DNA of 64,000 nt from JANQOH01 sp965214495 (GTDB lineage Bacteria; Pseudomonadota; Alphaproteobacteria; UBA7887): assembly GCA_965214495.1 (NCBI GenBank), contig OZ243958.1, forward strand, positions 1-64,000, read 5' to 3'. Shown piece by piece: positions 7,588 to 16,736 of the stretch (position 1 is its first letter; each line of letters opens with the position of its first letter). A program made the position numbers and the translations under genes. Below the pieces are notes generated by a model. The model saw only the letters and a program-made list of their open reading frames with translations, searched no databases and was not told the DNA's origin.

Positions 7588-8883
7588 TCAATACCGGTAG
7601 TAATCGGGCTTGAACGGCCCCTCGACCGGCACCTTGAGGTAGTCGGCCTGAGCCTCCGACAAGCGGGTGAGTGCGGCGCCGACCTTGGCGAGATGCAACG
7701 CCGCGACCTTCTCGTCAAGTCGTTTCGGCAACGTATAGACCTTGTCCTCGTATGCGTCGTGGTTGGTCCACAGCTCGATCTGGGCGAGCACCTGATTGGT
7801 GAACGACGCGCTCATTACGAAGCTGGGGTGGCCGGTGGCGCAGCCGAGATTGACCAGACGCCCCTTGGCCAGCACGATCAACCGCTTGCCGTCGGGGAAC
7901 ACCACCTGATCGACCTGGGGCTTGACTTCTTCCCATTCCAGGTTGCGGAGCGCGTCGATCTGGATCTCCGAGTCGAAGTGGCCGATATTGCAGACGATCG
8001 CGCGGTCGCGCATGGCGCGCATGTGGTCGAGCGTAATCACGTCGATATTCCCGGTCGCGGTGACGAACAGGTCGCCGACCGGTGCGGCGGCGTCCATTGC
8101 CACGACCTCGAACCCCTCCATCGCCGCTTGCAGAGCGCAGATGGGATCGATCTCGGTGACCAGAACTCGCGCGCCGGCGTTGCGTAACGATTGGGCCGAA
8201 CCCTTGCCGACGTCGCCGAAGCCGGCGACGACTGCCACCTTGCCGGCGAGCATCACGTCGGTCGCGCGGCGGATGCCGTCCACCAGGCTCTCGCGGCAAC
8301 CGTAGAGGTTGTCGAACTTCGATTTCGTCACCGAGTCGTTGACGTTGATCGCCGGCGCCGCGAGCGTTCCGACGCGCTCCATCTCGTATAGCCGATGGAC
8401 TCCGGTGGTGGTTTCCTCCGAAAGCCCGCGCACGCCTCGCATCAGCGCCGGGTAGCGCTCGTGCATGACACTGGTGAGGTCGCCGCCGTCGTCGAGGATC
8501 ATGTTGGGAGTCCAGCCGCCGGGGCCTTCGATCGTCCGGTCGATGCACTGCCAGAACTCTTCCTCGGTCTCGCCCTTCCAGGCGAACACCGGAAATCCCG
8601 CTTCGGCCATGGCGGCGGCGGCGTGGTCCTGGGTCGAGAAGACATTGCAGCTCGACCAGCGCAATTCGGCGCCGAGCGCGCTCAGGGTTTCCATCAATAC
8701 CGCTGTTTGGATCGTCATGTGCAGGCAGCCCGCGATCCGCGCCCCGGCCAGAGGCCGTTGCGGACCATATTCCTCCCGCAATGCCATCAGGCCGGGCATT
8801 TCGGTTTCGGCGATCGCGATCTCCTTGCGCCCCCAGTCGGCGAGCGTGATATCGGCGACTTTGCAGTCGGCGGCGTCGGTCAT
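7588..8883 (-). CDS. ahcY: adenosylhomocysteinase
   Basis: A 431-residue cytosolic enzyme that splits S-adenosylhomocysteine to adenosine and homocysteine, keeping the methyl cycle running. Family blocks are clear: CLHMTIQTAVLMETL near the N-terminus, NDSVTKSKFDNLYGCRESL (substrate site with the Lys and the conserved Asn/Cys), VAGFGDVGKGSAQSLRNAGA (NAD-binding Rossmann loop) and the C-terminal PDYYRY ending. Start ATG 8883. A TATATAG about 40 bases upstream (8923–8928) could be a -10 element; I see no clear SAH riboswitch. Confidence 0.97.
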   Translation of the reverse strand: MTDAADCKVADITLADWGRKEIAIAETEMPGLMALREEYGPQRPLAGARIAGCLHMTIQTAVLMETLSALGAELRWSSCNVFSTQDHAAAAMAEAGFPVFAWKGETEEEFWQCIDRTIEGPGGWTPNMILDDGGDLTSVMHERYPALMRGVRGLSEETTTGVHRLYEMERVGTLAAPAINVNDSVTKSKFDNLYGCRESLVDGIRRATDVMLAGKVAVVAGFGDVGKGSAQSLRNAGARVLVTEIDPICALQAAMEGFEVVAMDAAAPVGDLFVTATGNIDVITLDHMRAMRDRAIVCNIGHFDSEIQIDALRNLEWEEVKPQVDQVVFPDGKRLIVLAKGRLVNLGCATGHPSFVMSASFTNQVLAQIELWTNHDAYEDKVYTLPKRLDEKVAALHLAKVGAALTRLSEAQADYLKVPVEGPFKPDYYRY

Positions 8884-9004
8884 TCGGGATCTCCGGCGAA
8901 GGGCGGTCAGGGATGGGAAGCTATATAGGGATTCGGCTCGGTTCGCGATTCGGAGTCCGCGCCGCGAAACGCCGCAACGACGATTTCCAAAGCGGGGCGC
9001 GATC

Positions 9005-9292
9005 TCAATCCTCGTCGAAGCGGTTGGCGACCAGCGCCGCCAGGGCGTCCAGCACCGCGCCGGCGTCCGGGCCGGCGGCAGAAAGTCGGAGAGTCTTGCC
9101 CGGCCCGGCCGCGAGCATCATCAGCCCCATGATCGAGCGGCCCGAGACCGTCGTATCGTTGCGCGTAACGGTTACGTCGGCGTCGAACGATTCCGCAAGC
9201 TTGACGAACCGCGCCGACGCGCGCGCGTGCAACCCCCGGCGATTGACCAGCGTGACCATGCGGATCGCCGGCGAGGCGGGCCCGGCCGTCAC
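9005..9292 (-). CDS. HPr family phosphocarrier protein (nitrogen PTS NPr-like)
   Basis: A 95-residue phosphocarrier. His22 in RRGLHARASARFV is the phosphorylation site, and Ser53 in SGRSIMGLMML corresponds to the regulatory serine targeted by HPr kinase, which is encoded nearby. The GTG start overlaps the EIIA stop by four bases, so the two are translationally coupled. In alphaproteobacteria this set forms a regulatory PTS-Ntr chain rather than a sugar transporter. Confidence 0.93.
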   Translation of the reverse strand: MTAGPASPAIRMVTLVNRRGLHARASARFVKLAESFDADVTVTRNDTTVSGRSIMGLMMLAAGPGKTLRLSAAGPDAGAVLDALAALVANRFDED

Positions 9293-9696
9293 GGTGACTC
9301 GTTCTCCAGTACCTCGCTGGCGACGTTGATGTATTTGCGTCCGGCGTCGCGCGCCATCGTGACCGCTTCTTCCAGCACCGCATCGGCGCCCAGACAGGCG
9401 AGCTTGATCAACATAGGCAGGTTGACCCCGGCGATCACTTCCACGCGCGCGGAATCCATGATCGAGATCGCGAGATTGGAGGGCGTGCCGCCGAACATGT
9501 CGGTCAGAAGCAGCACGCCCTGCCCGCGATCGACCGCCTCCACCGCTGCGAGGATGTCGGCGCGGCGTTCTTCGAGGTCGTCATCCGGTCCGATGCAAAC
9601 GCTGCGCATCGCTTCCTGCGGGCCGACGACATGCTCGGTCGCTGCGACGAATTCGTCGGCAAGACGGCCATGGGTTACCAGCACCATGCCAATCAT
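9289..9696 (-). CDS. PTS EIIA component, mannose (EIIA-Man/ManX-like) family
   Basis: A 135-residue cytosolic phosphotransfer protein. The N-terminus MIGMVLVTHGRLADEF places the phosphorylated His at residue 9, and VLLLTDMFGGTPSNLA is the family hallmark. No EIIB/C/D transport subunits are nearby, so it works as a regulatory acceptor in the alphaproteobacterial PTS, as known for such clusters with HprK and ptsN. ATG 9696 is used; the open frame extends upstream but lacks similarity. It is followed by the HPr gene with a four-base overlap. Confidence 0.92.
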   Translation of the reverse strand: MIGMVLVTHGRLADEFVAATEHVVGPQEAMRSVCIGPDDDLEERRADILAAVEAVDRGQGVLLLTDMFGGTPSNLAISIMDSARVEVIAGVNLPMLIKLACLGADAVLEEAVTMARDAGRKYINVASEVLENESP

Positions 9697-9778
9697 CGCC
9701 CGCGCTCCTTCTCGCCCCGACGGCATTCTATGCGCCTGCATGACGATATCGATAGTACGGGCACGGGCGCGCGTTCGG

Positions 9779-10204
9779 CTACGTCTGCCGGGGCGCTCCG
9801 ACCGCGACGCGGATGAACGCCGCGGCGGAGGCGCGCCGCGGTGCGACCGCCAGGAGCGGCAGGACGACCCCGCACAACGTGCAGGTCCGCGCCTCCGGCA
9901 GTCGTTCGATCGCCCACGAGGGGTCGAGATCGGCGACCAGCGCCAGCGGCACCGGTTCGTGGACCGGCAGGCGCACGATGCCGAGCCCGCGAACCTCGAG
10001 CAGGCCCGCGAGCGCCGGCGGCGGCGCAGCCAGCACACGCCCGCCCTCGGGCCGCAGCGCCACCCGGTCGTCGGCGACGAGGCACGCGCCGCCGTCGATC
10101 AGCCGCAACGCCAAATCCGATTTACCGGCTCCGGGGGGGCCGCGCAGTAACACGCCGCGCCCGGCGACGGATACGCAACTCGCATGGACCTGTTCGGCGC
10201 CCAT
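9779..10204 (-). CDS. hprK: HPr kinase/phosphorylase, short alphaproteobacterial form
   Basis: A 141-residue protein containing only the C-terminal kinase domain of HprK, as usual in alphaproteobacteria. The P-loop is LLRGPPGAGKSDLAL (Walker A, residues 22–29), followed by LIDGGACLVADDRVAL and GLLEVRGLGIVRLPV, the capping and signature regions. It phosphorylates HPr on serine to tune PTS signalling. ATG 10204 was chosen since the long upstream frame is unrelated; the ptsN stop is 26 bases upstream. Confidence 0.9.
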   Translation of the reverse strand: MGAEQVHASCVSVAGRGVLLRGPPGAGKSDLALRLIDGGACLVADDRVALRPEGGRVLAAPPPALAGLLEVRGLGIVRLPVHEPVPLALVADLDPSWAIERLPEARTCTLCGVVLPLLAVAPRRASAAAFIRVAVGAPRQT

Positions 10205-10230
10205 CGCCGACGGGCCGTCGGCGGCTCGTG

Positions 10231-10701
10231 TCAGGCCGCGTTTTCGCCCGCGCCCGGCTCGATCAACGCCGCGTAGAGCGCATCGCCGCCGTCGGCGCCC
10301 CGCAGCCTGGCGCACTGGGCCTTGTCGCGCAGCAGGCGCGCGACGCGGGCGAGCGCCTTCAGGTGGTCGGCGCCGGCGGAATCCGGTGCCAGCAGCAGAA
10401 ACATCAGATCGACGGGTCGGTCGTCAACGGAATCGAAACGGATCGGCTTGTCCAGGCGCGCGAACACCCCCCACAGGCGGTCGATCTCCGCCAGCTTGGC
10501 GTGAGGGATCGCGATGCCGAAACCCACACCGGTGCTGCCGAGGCGCTCGCGTTCAAGCAGCGCCTCGAGAATGCGGTGCTCCTTGACGCCGGTCAGCCCC
10601 GACGCCGACTTAGCGATCTCCTGGAGCGCTTGCTTCTTGCTGGTCGCCCTCAAACCGGACAGCACGGCCTCGCGGCATAACAGTTCCGCGAGTTCCATCA
10701 T
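10231..10701 (-). CDS. ptsN: PTS IIA-Ntr regulatory protein
   Basis: A 156-residue cytosolic EIIA of the fructose/Ntr class. The active histidine is His67 in GVGFGIAIPHAKL, preceded by LLERERLGSTG. EIIA-Ntr receives phosphate from the Ntr HPr and controls potassium transport, (p)ppGpp and other targets rather than moving sugar. The start overlaps the hpf stop by four bases; the position after rpoN and hpf is the classic conserved order. Confidence 0.96.
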   Translation of the reverse strand: MMELAELLCREAVLSGLRATSKKQALQEIAKSASGLTGVKEHRILEALLERERLGSTGVGFGIAIPHAKLAEIDRLWGVFARLDKPIRFDSVDDRPVDLMFLLLAPDSAGADHLKALARVARLLRDKAQCARLRGADGGDALYAALIEPGAGENAA

Positions 10702-11282
10702 CCGCGCTCCGCAGGATCCAGCCAGCCGATATTGCCGTCATCGCGGCGATAGACCACGTTGTAGCGTCCGCTGCCGCTGTTGCGGAACATCAGCACCGGC
10801 AGGCGCGCCAGTTCCAGCCGCATCACCGCCTCGCTCACGGTCAGCATGTGGATCGGAGTTGTCGACTCGGCAACCGTCACCGGACCATCGCCGTCGGGGC
10901 CCGGTTCGGGTTCTTCCTCGTTTTCGGCCGCGATCACGGTCTGGCGCGCCACTTCCGATACCGGGTCGTCCGCCGACAGACGCTGACCGTGATGGTCGGT
11001 CAGACGGCGCTTGAAACGCCGAAGGCGCTTCTCGATGCGGTCCGCTGCCACCTCGAACGCCGCCTGAATGTCGTCGGCCTCGCCGTGGGTCTGCACCGAC
11101 ACCCCGCGCCGGGCATGCACCGAGATATCGCTGCGGTACATGTGGCGCGATTTCGAGAACTGCACCTGCGCATCCAGCGCATGGTTGAAGTACTTGCCGA
11201 CCCGCGCGGTGAGGCGGCTCTCGACCCGGTCGCGCAACGCATCGCCGAGGTCGATATGTTTGCCACTGACGAAGACTTGCAT
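10698..11282 (-). CDS. hpf: ribosome hibernation promoting factor, long form
   Basis: A 194-residue long-form HPF. The N-terminal S30AE domain starts MQVFVSGKHIDLGDALRDRV and continues HALDAQVQFSKSRHMYRSDI. After an acidic linker (NEEEPEPGPDGDG) comes the C-terminal dimerisation domain with AVMRLELARLPVLMFRNSGS and YNVVYRRDDGNIGW. The C-terminal domain lets stalled ribosomes dimerise to inactive 100S particles. Start ATG 11282 fits the family. It is separated from rpoN by 123 bases and overlaps ptsN. Confidence 0.95.
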   Translation of the reverse strand: MQVFVSGKHIDLGDALRDRVESRLTARVGKYFNHALDAQVQFSKSRHMYRSDISVHARRGVSVQTHGEADDIQAAFEVAADRIEKRLRRFKRRLTDHHGQRLSADDPVSEVARQTVIAAENEEEPEPGPDGDGPVTVAESTTPIHMLTVSEAVMRLELARLPVLMFRNSGSGRYNVVYRRDDGNIGWLDPAERG

Positions 11283-11405
11283 GAATCCCGGATATGCTCG
11301 GTTTCTTCCGGGGGCGGGCCTGTCGCCGCAGGCGCCCCGCCCGACGCGAAGGAACAAACGATAGTTGGGCGGTAGCACGCCGTCAACGGGCGGCGGCCGG
11401 CCCGC

Positions 11406-12812
11406 TCACAGGCGCGCCGACTTCACGCGGCGGCGCTGGACTGATGATGGAATATTCAACGATTCCCGATATTTCGCGATCGTACGCCGGGCGATCCGGA
11501 CGCCTGACTCGCGGAGCAGAGCGACCAGCCGGTCGTCCGACAGGACCCGCGAAGCCGGTTCGGCGTCGATCAGCGCACGGATCCGGTGGCGTACCGCTTC
11601 TGCGGAATGGCCAACGCCGCCGTCAGCCCCCGGGATGGCTGGCGAGAAAAAGTACTTCAACTCGAACGTGCCGCGCGGCGTCGCCATGAATTTGTTGCCG
11701 GTCACCCGGCTCACCGTGCTCTCGTGTAGCGACACCTGTTCGGCGATGTCCCGCAGGGTCAGCGGCTTGAGGCAGTAAACACCCTCGTTCAGGAAGCTCT
11801 CCTGCTGCCTGACCAGTTCGGTCGCTATCTTGAGAATCGTCGTCGCGCGTTGGTCGAGCGCGCGCACCAGCCATTTGGCCCACTGCAAGCGCTCGCGGAG
11901 CCAGATCCGGTCGGCCGCGTCGTGCGTGCCACGGCCGGCCAGCGCGCGATACCGACGATCGATCAGCAAACGGGGCAGGGTCTCGACATTCAGCGAAACC
12001 GCCCAGTCACCGCCCTCGCGTCGCACGTAGACATCCGGCACGACGGTGCGCACCGGACCGTTCTCGAACGAAGCGCCCGGTTTCGGATCGAGCGAGCGCA
12101 GCGTTCTCACGTGCGCGACCACAGCGTCTTCGTCGAGCCCGCAGCGCGACGCCAGGCTGGCGAGGTCGCGGCGCGCGATGAGGTCGAGATTGTCGAGCAG
12201 ACGTTGCATCGGCGCGTCGAGCCGACCGCGTTCGGCCAGTTGCAGCGCCAGACATTCGCGCAGGTCGCGCGCCGCGATTCCGGCCGGCTCGCATGCTTGC
12301 AGCCGCGTCAATGCGCCTTCGACGCGCTCCCGCGCGCAGCCGAGCCGTTTGGCGATCTCAGACAGGTCTTCGGTGAGATAACCGGCGTCGTCGAGCGAGT
12401 CGATCAAATCGCGGCAGATCGCCCGCTCGACCGAATCCGCGACGTCGATGCCGATCTGCTCGTCCAGAAACTGGCGGAGGCTCGCGGTATCGGCCAATGT
12501 TTCCCCGACTCCGCCACCGGTCTCGAAACCGTTTCGCCCGCCCGACCCCCAGGCTACCGCGTCCTCGTCATCCGACGCCGTGGCCGGTGGCCCCTCGTCC
12601 AACCCGTCGCGATAGTCTCCGCCGTCCGAGGCGTCCGTGTCGGAGCGGTCGGATCCGGCCCGTTCGAGCACCGGGTTCTCCGCGATCTCGCGGTCCACAT
12701 AGTCCTGGAGTTCGATGTTGGACAGCTGCAACAGTTTGATCGCCTGCTGCAGTTGCGGCGTTATCGTCAGCGACGTGCCGAGTTTCTGCCGCAGCCCCGG
12801 CCCACCCCGCAT
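11406..12812 (-). CDS. rpoN: RNA polymerase sigma-54 factor
   Basis: A 468-residue sigma-54. Region I is the glutamine-rich LTITPQLQQAIKLLQLSN; an acidic region II follows (ERAGSDRSDTDASDGG); the core-binding region and the helix-turn-helix SLHESTVSRVTGNKF are present. The C-terminal RpoN box reads ARRTIAKYRE, which recognises the -24 element. It is 11 bases downstream of lptB. A matching -24/-12 promoter is visible upstream of glnB in this same window. Confidence 0.97.
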   Translation of the reverse strand: MRGGPGLRQKLGTSLTITPQLQQAIKLLQLSNIELQDYVDREIAENPVLERAGSDRSDTDASDGGDYRDGLDEGPPATASDDEDAVAWGSGGRNGFETGGGVGETLADTASLRQFLDEQIGIDVADSVERAICRDLIDSLDDAGYLTEDLSEIAKRLGCARERVEGALTRLQACEPAGIAARDLRECLALQLAERGRLDAPMQRLLDNLDLIARRDLASLASRCGLDEDAVVAHVRTLRSLDPKPGASFENGPVRTVVPDVYVRREGGDWAVSLNVETLPRLLIDRRYRALAGRGTHDAADRIWLRERLQWAKWLVRALDQRATTILKIATELVRQQESFLNEGVYCLKPLTLRDIAEQVSLHESTVSRVTGNKFMATPRGTFELKYFFSPAIPGADGGVGHSAEAVRHRIRALIDAEPASRVLSDDRLVALLRESGVRIARRTIAKYRESLNIPSSVQRRRVKSARL

Positions 12813-12823
12813 CGCCGCGGGTC

Positions 12824-13594
12824 CTAAAGCCTGAAGCGGTCGCCGAGATAGACTTGCCGAACCCCTTCGTGGGCGACGATCTCGCTTGGCGACCCTTCCA
12901 TCAGAACAAGGCCATCGTGCAGAATATAGGCACGATCCACGATCTCGAGGGCCTCGCGAACGTTGTGGTCGGTAATCAGAACGCCGATCCCGCGATGCTT
13001 CAACTGCGTGATCAAGTCGCGAATCTCCGAAACGGCGACCGGGTCGATCCCGGCGAGCGGCTCGTCGAGCAGCATGAAGTCGGGCCGGGACGCCAGTGTG
13101 CGCGCGATCTCGACGCGCCGCCGCTCGCCGCCAGACAGCGCCAGGGCCGATGTCTGTCTGAGATGGCTTAGTGAAAACTCCGCCAGCAACGAGTCCAGCG
13201 TCGCTTCGCGGCGTTCGCGCACCGGCTCAACTGCTTCGAGGATCACGCGAACATTGTCCTCAACGCTCAGGCCGCGAAAAAATGAGGCTTCCTGCGGCAG
13301 ATAACCCATACCGAGCCGGGCGCGCCGATACATCGGCAGGTCCGTCACGTCGTGGCCGTCGATCGAGACGCTGCCGCTGTCGGCGGTGAGCAGGCCCGTG
13401 ACGACGTAGAAACAGGTGGTCTTGCCGGCGCCATTCGGACCGAGCAGACCGACGACCTCGCCGCGCCTGACCCCGACCGTGACGTCGCGGAGGACCGGCC
13501 GGCGGCGATAGCTCTTGCCGAGATGACGGCCGACCAGTCCCTCGGATTCGGCGACCAGGTGCGGCACGGCCGCGCCTTTCGGGTTCGCGCTCAC
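12824..13594 (-). CDS. lptB: LPS export ABC transporter ATP-binding protein LptB
   Basis: A 256-residue ATPase of the LptB2FG complex that drives lipopolysaccharide extraction from the inner membrane. The Walker A is GLLGPNGAGKTT, the signature LALSGGERRRVEIA, the Walker B FMLLDEPLAGIDP, and the switch His is in ITDHNVREAL; GYLPQEASFFRGLSVEDN is typical of LptB. There is a ~25-residue N-terminal extension before HLGKSY. The GTG start overlaps the lptA stop by four bases. lptF/lptG are not in the window. Confidence 0.96.
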   Translation of the reverse strand: MSANPKGAAVPHLVAESEGLVGRHLGKSYRRRPVLRDVTVGVRRGEVVGLLGPNGAGKTTCFYVVTGLLTADSGSVSIDGHDVTDLPMYRRARLGMGYLPQEASFFRGLSVEDNVRVILEAVEPVRERREATLDSLLAEFSLSHLRQTSALALSGGERRRVEIARTLASRPDFMLLDEPLAGIDPVAVSEIRDLITQLKHRGIGVLITDHNVREALEIVDRAYILHDGLVLMEGSPSEIVAHEGVRQVYLGDRFRL

Positions 13595-14139
13595 TCGGTG
13601 GCGCCTTCGCTTTCGCCGGACTCCTCTTCCGACTCCGGCGTGAAGATCGCGCTTACCCGTCCGCCGCTCGATGGCAGGGCGGTCAGTCGGCTGACGCCGG
13701 TGGTGAGATCCATGTCCAGCCGGTCGCCGCGCGCCACGTTCTCGCCCTGAGTGAGCACGACGTCTCCCTGGAGGGACACCTGTCGATTTTCGACATCGTA
13801 GTCGCCGTTGGCGCCGGTCACGACTTCGTCGGGGGTGACCAGGCGCACATTACCGTCGGCCTCGATCAGCCGGATCCCGTTCCCGGAGGCCGCGCCGTTC
13901 TCACCCTCGTCGTTCTCCAAAAGATGGGCGGTGAGGACATCCGCGAACAGGCGATAGCGCCCCTGAATCGCATCGGCGTTGCCGCGCGCGACGGCGATGC
14001 GCTCGTTATCCATCCATTCCATCGCATCGGCGGTGATCTCGATGGGGGCGCTAGAATCGGCCTCGAACTGCGCCGCAGCGGGACCGACAACCAGGCACGG
14101 CACGATCAGCAACGCGACCAGACTTGCCGTAGCGCGCAT
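13591..14139 (-). CDS. lptA: periplasmic LPS transport protein LptA (OstA-like)
   Basis: A 182-residue protein with a cleavable signal (MRATASLVALLIVPCLVVGP, cut after AAAQ). It has the OstA/LptA beta-jellyroll: PIEITADAMEWMDNERIAVA, GNADAIQGRYRLFADVLTAH and VVLTQGENVARGDRLDMDLT. LptA polymerises as the periplasmic bridge that shields lipid A between LptC and LptD. The acidic C-terminal tail (ESEEESGESEGATE) is unusual but common in alphaproteobacteria. Its ATG overlaps the lptC stop by one base. Confidence 0.92.
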   Translation of the reverse strand: MRATASLVALLIVPCLVVGPAAAQFEADSSAPIEITADAMEWMDNERIAVARGNADAIQGRYRLFADVLTAHLLENDEGENGAASGNGIRLIEADGNVRLVTPDEVVTGANGDYDVENRQVSLQGDVVLTQGENVARGDRLDMDLTTGVSRLTALPSSGGRVSAIFTPESEEESGESEGATE

Positions 14140-14807
14140 CAGCTTTCTCCTTCCCCTTCGAACGCGGCCAGATACAGGACGAGGGTCGGGCGCCCGCCGC
14201 AGCGCAGCATGCCGCGCTCCGACGACCACGAACATCCCGTCGAGTCGAGCCGGCCCCAGGGGCCGCGGCCGCTCACCGGGTCTTCGGTCTCCGCCAATCC
14301 GGCACGCATGTCGAACGACGCCGACTCGGTGCGCAATTCCAGCCCCGATTCGGTTTGCACATCGACTCCGCCGCTCAGTTGCAGGGTTTCCCGATCACGA
14401 TCGAATATCCCTTCCATGGCGGCGACGGTCATCCAGCCGCTGCCCGTCGTGAAGCGGGCCCGGGGTTCGACGAGGAAAACCCGTTCCCCGCCGGTCGATG
14501 GCCGCCACGCGGATTTGGCATCCACCGTATAGGGTCTGCGCGACGAATCGATGCTCGTGAAATGGGGGTTCATCGCCTCGTCCCGATCGACCGCCGCCAG
14601 GTCCGAGGTGGTCAGGTCCATGCCGACTTGGTCTCGTATCCCGTTCGCCATGGGCCAGGCCACCAGCGCGGCCACGACGCCGAGTGCGGCGATCGGCAGC
14701 AGGGCGCGCATCAGGCCGATGCGGCGCCGCCAGCCCTCCTCGGCGCGGATTGCCTCCGGCGTGTTGGCGCCGCTGCGCCAGTGCTCGGTCAACAGGTCTC
14801 GCGTCAT
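14139..14807 (-). CDS. lptC: LPS export system protein LptC
   Basis: A 222-residue bitopic protein of the LPS transenvelope bridge. One membrane span near residues 33–53 (LLPIAALGVVAALVAWPMAN) is followed by a periplasmic DUF1239/LptC domain with DLAAVDRDEAMNPHFTSIDS, PYTVDAKSAWRP and a run of OstA-like strands. It connects LptBFG to LptA. It lies nine bases after kdsD and overlaps lptA by one base, so lptC–A–B form one translational unit. Confidence 0.9.
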   Translation of the reverse strand: MTRDLLTEHWRSGANTPEAIRAEEGWRRRIGLMRALLPIAALGVVAALVAWPMANGIRDQVGMDLTTSDLAAVDRDEAMNPHFTSIDSSRRPYTVDAKSAWRPSTGGERVFLVEPRARFTTGSGWMTVAAMEGIFDRDRETLQLSGGVDVQTESGLELRTESASFDMRAGLAETEDPVSGRGPWGRLDSTGCSWSSERGMLRCGGRPTLVLYLAAFEGEGES

Positions 14808-14816
14808 CGTCCGCCT

Positions 14817-15806
14817 TCAACCCAGTCCCGCGCGCAAGCAGTCGTGCGAATGCAGAATGCCTACCGGGCGGTCGTCCTCCACCGCGAACAGCGCGGTGAT
14901 CTTGCGGTCGGTCATAAAGAACAGCGCTTCAGCGGCGAGACGGTCCGGTGCGATCACCCGGGGGTCCGGGGTCATCACTTGGGTGACGGGACGCGCCAGC
15001 AGGTCCGCGGCCATATGGCGGCGCAGGTCGCCGTCGGTGATGATCCCCGCCAACCGTCCGTCGGCATCGACGATGCCCACGCACCCGAAGCTTCTGGCGG
15101 TCATTTCCACCACCGCCTCGCTCATTGCGGCGGTGAGCCCCACCAGCGGCATCGCGTCGCCGACATGCATCAGGTCGGCCACCGTGCGCAGCCGCGCCGC
15201 CAGACTGCCGCCGGGATGCAGCAGGCGAAACGCCGTGCCGGTAAAACCGGCGCGCTCCATCAGCGCCACCGCCAGGGCGTCACCCAGGGCCATCGCCATC
15301 GTGGTCGAGGTGGTCGGCGCGAGGCCGTTCGGACAAGCCTCCGGCGCATCGACCAGCACCAGCGCAACGTCGGCGCGTCGGGCCAGTGTGCTGCCGTCGC
15401 GGCCGACGATCGCGATCATAGGGATGCCATGCCGTCCCGTATGCTCGACCACGTCGTCCAATTCGGCAGTCTCGCCGGAGTTGGACAACGCGAGGACCGC
15501 ATCGCGGCGCGTGATCATGCCGAGGTCGCCGTGGCGCGCTTCCGCAGGATGCACGTAACCCGCCGGCGTTCCCGTCGAGGCCAGCGTTGCGGCGATCTTG
15601 CGCGCGACATGGCCGGACTTGCCCATGCCGGTGGTCATGATCCGGCCGGCGGTCCGCGCCAGCAGCGCGACAGCGGCACCGAAACGCCCGTCGAGCGCAC
15701 CCGCCAGCTTGGCCAGGGCGGCCGCTTCCGTCTCCAGCACGCGCCGCCCCGCGGCGACACCGTGGGCGCGGGCTGCGCCATCCCGGTCGAGCAAAGCCTC
15801 GGTCAC
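14817..15806 (-). CDS. kdsD: arabinose-5-phosphate isomerase (KpsF/GutQ family)
   Basis: A 329-residue enzyme that interconverts ribulose 5-phosphate and arabinose 5-phosphate, the first step to Kdo. The SIS domain has TTGMGKSGHVARKIAATLAS, GYVHPAEARHGDLGMI (active His-Glu-Arg-His) and LALSNSGETAEL; two CBS domains follow (VADLMHVGDAMPLVGL and VTQVMTPDPRVIAPD). A GTG start at 15806 with a GAGGGG site upstream gives the family length; the longer frame is unrelated. It is placed with lptCAB, so Kdo supply and LPS export are linked. Confidence 0.94.
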   Translation of the reverse strand: MTEALLDRDGAARAHGVAAGRRVLETEAAALAKLAGALDGRFGAAVALLARTAGRIMTTGMGKSGHVARKIAATLASTGTPAGYVHPAEARHGDLGMITRRDAVLALSNSGETAELDDVVEHTGRHGIPMIAIVGRDGSTLARRADVALVLVDAPEACPNGLAPTTSTTMAMALGDALAVALMERAGFTGTAFRLLHPGGSLAARLRTVADLMHVGDAMPLVGLTAAMSEAVVEMTARSFGCVGIVDADGRLAGIITDGDLRRHMAADLLARPVTQVMTPDPRVIAPDRLAAEALFFMTDRKITALFAVEDDRPVGILHSHDCLRAGLG

Positions 15807-15870
15807 GCGGCTAATTCCCCTCCCGGATCGGTCTCCCCCGGCGAAGTATGGCGGGCGAGAGGACGGAAAA

Positions 15871-16482
15871 TCAATGCGCGAAAATGTCGTCGTCGGGCCA
15901 GCCGGCGAGGTCGAGCGCCGCGCGCGCCGGGACGAAAGCGAAGCACGCCGCCGCAAGTTCGGCACGGCCTTCGCGCGCCAGCATGGGGTCGAGGCGGTCG
16001 CGCAGCCGGTGCAGATAGAGCACGTCGCCGGCGGCATAGTCGCGCTGCTCCCGGCCGAGCTCCGGCGCCGCCCAATCGGACTGCTGTTGTTCCTTGGACA
16101 GTGCGACGCCGAGAAGCTCGGCAGTCAGATCCTGCAACCCGTGCCGGTCGGTGTAAGTGCGGGCGAGCCGCGACGCGATCCTGGTGCAATAGATCGGCTG
16201 GCACACGATGCCGAACGCCCGCCGCAGGACGGCGACGTCGAACCGCGCGAAGTGAAAGAGCTTCATGTGCCCGTCGTCGTCGAGGACGCGGCGCAGATTG
16301 GGCGCGGCGTAGTCCGGTTCCGGGAAGTGCACCAGATGGGCGTCACCGTCGCCGCCCGACAATTGCACGACGCACAACCGGTCGCGGAGGACATTGAGCC
16401 CGAGGGTCTCGGTGTCGATCGCGATATCGCCGTCGAACGCGACGCCGTCTGGAAGGTCGTATCGATACAAATGAATGGTCAC
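15871..16482 (-). CDS. rnd: ribonuclease D, short form
   Basis: A 203-residue DEDDy exonuclease. Motif I is AIDTETLGLN (Asp23, Glu25), motif II LFHFARFDVAVL, and motif III YAAGDVLYLHRL with the catalytic Tyr and Asp. Only the exonuclease domain is present; the HRDC domains of enterobacterial RNase D are missing, as is standard for the alphaproteobacterial short form. It matures tRNA 3' ends and lies just downstream of tRNA-Leu on the same strand. Confidence 0.92.
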   Translation of the reverse strand: MTIHLYRYDLPDGVAFDGDIAIDTETLGLNVLRDRLCVVQLSGGDGDAHLVHFPEPDYAAPNLRRVLDDDGHMKLFHFARFDVAVLRRAFGIVCQPIYCTRIASRLARTYTDRHGLQDLTAELLGVALSKEQQQSDWAAPELGREQRDYAAGDVLYLHRLRDRLDPMLAREGRAELAAACFAFVPARAALDLAGWPDDDIFAH

Positions 16483-16526
16483 GCGAGGCAGCCTTCGGAT
16501 ATGGGCAGGCCTTTCGGAGCGGGCGC

Positions 16527-16613
16527 TGGTGCCCAGGAGAAGACTCGAACTTCCACGACCTTGCGGTCACTGGCACCTGAAGCCAGCGCGTCTGCCAATT
16601 CCGCCACCTGGGC
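16527..16613 (-). tRNA. tRNA-Leu (anticodon CAG)
   Basis: On the minus strand an 84-base cloverleaf plus encoded CCA can be folded: acceptor GCCCAGG/CCTGGGC, D-arm with AATTGGCAGACGCG, anticodon loop TTCAGGT between GCTGGC and GCCAG(T), a long class II variable arm (TGACCGCAAGGTCG region) and T-loop GTTCGAGTC. The discriminator is A and CCA is encoded at 16527–16529. The long variable arm and the CAG anticodon identify leucine. Confidence 0.96.
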
Positions 16614-16736
16614 CGCGCCCGTCGCGCACACCGGTCACTACGCCAGTGGCCTCGAACTGTCAACGAACTTTGTGCTGGCACGGGCGATGCCGGTGGGGCA
16701 AGGTTGTTCGCAGCGCGAGCGGGAGTGGGCGACGCC

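Noticed and set aside
8884..9004. Possible SAH riboswitch upstream of ahcY
   Set aside because: The gap is only ~120 bases and I could not find the conserved core or pairing; not called.
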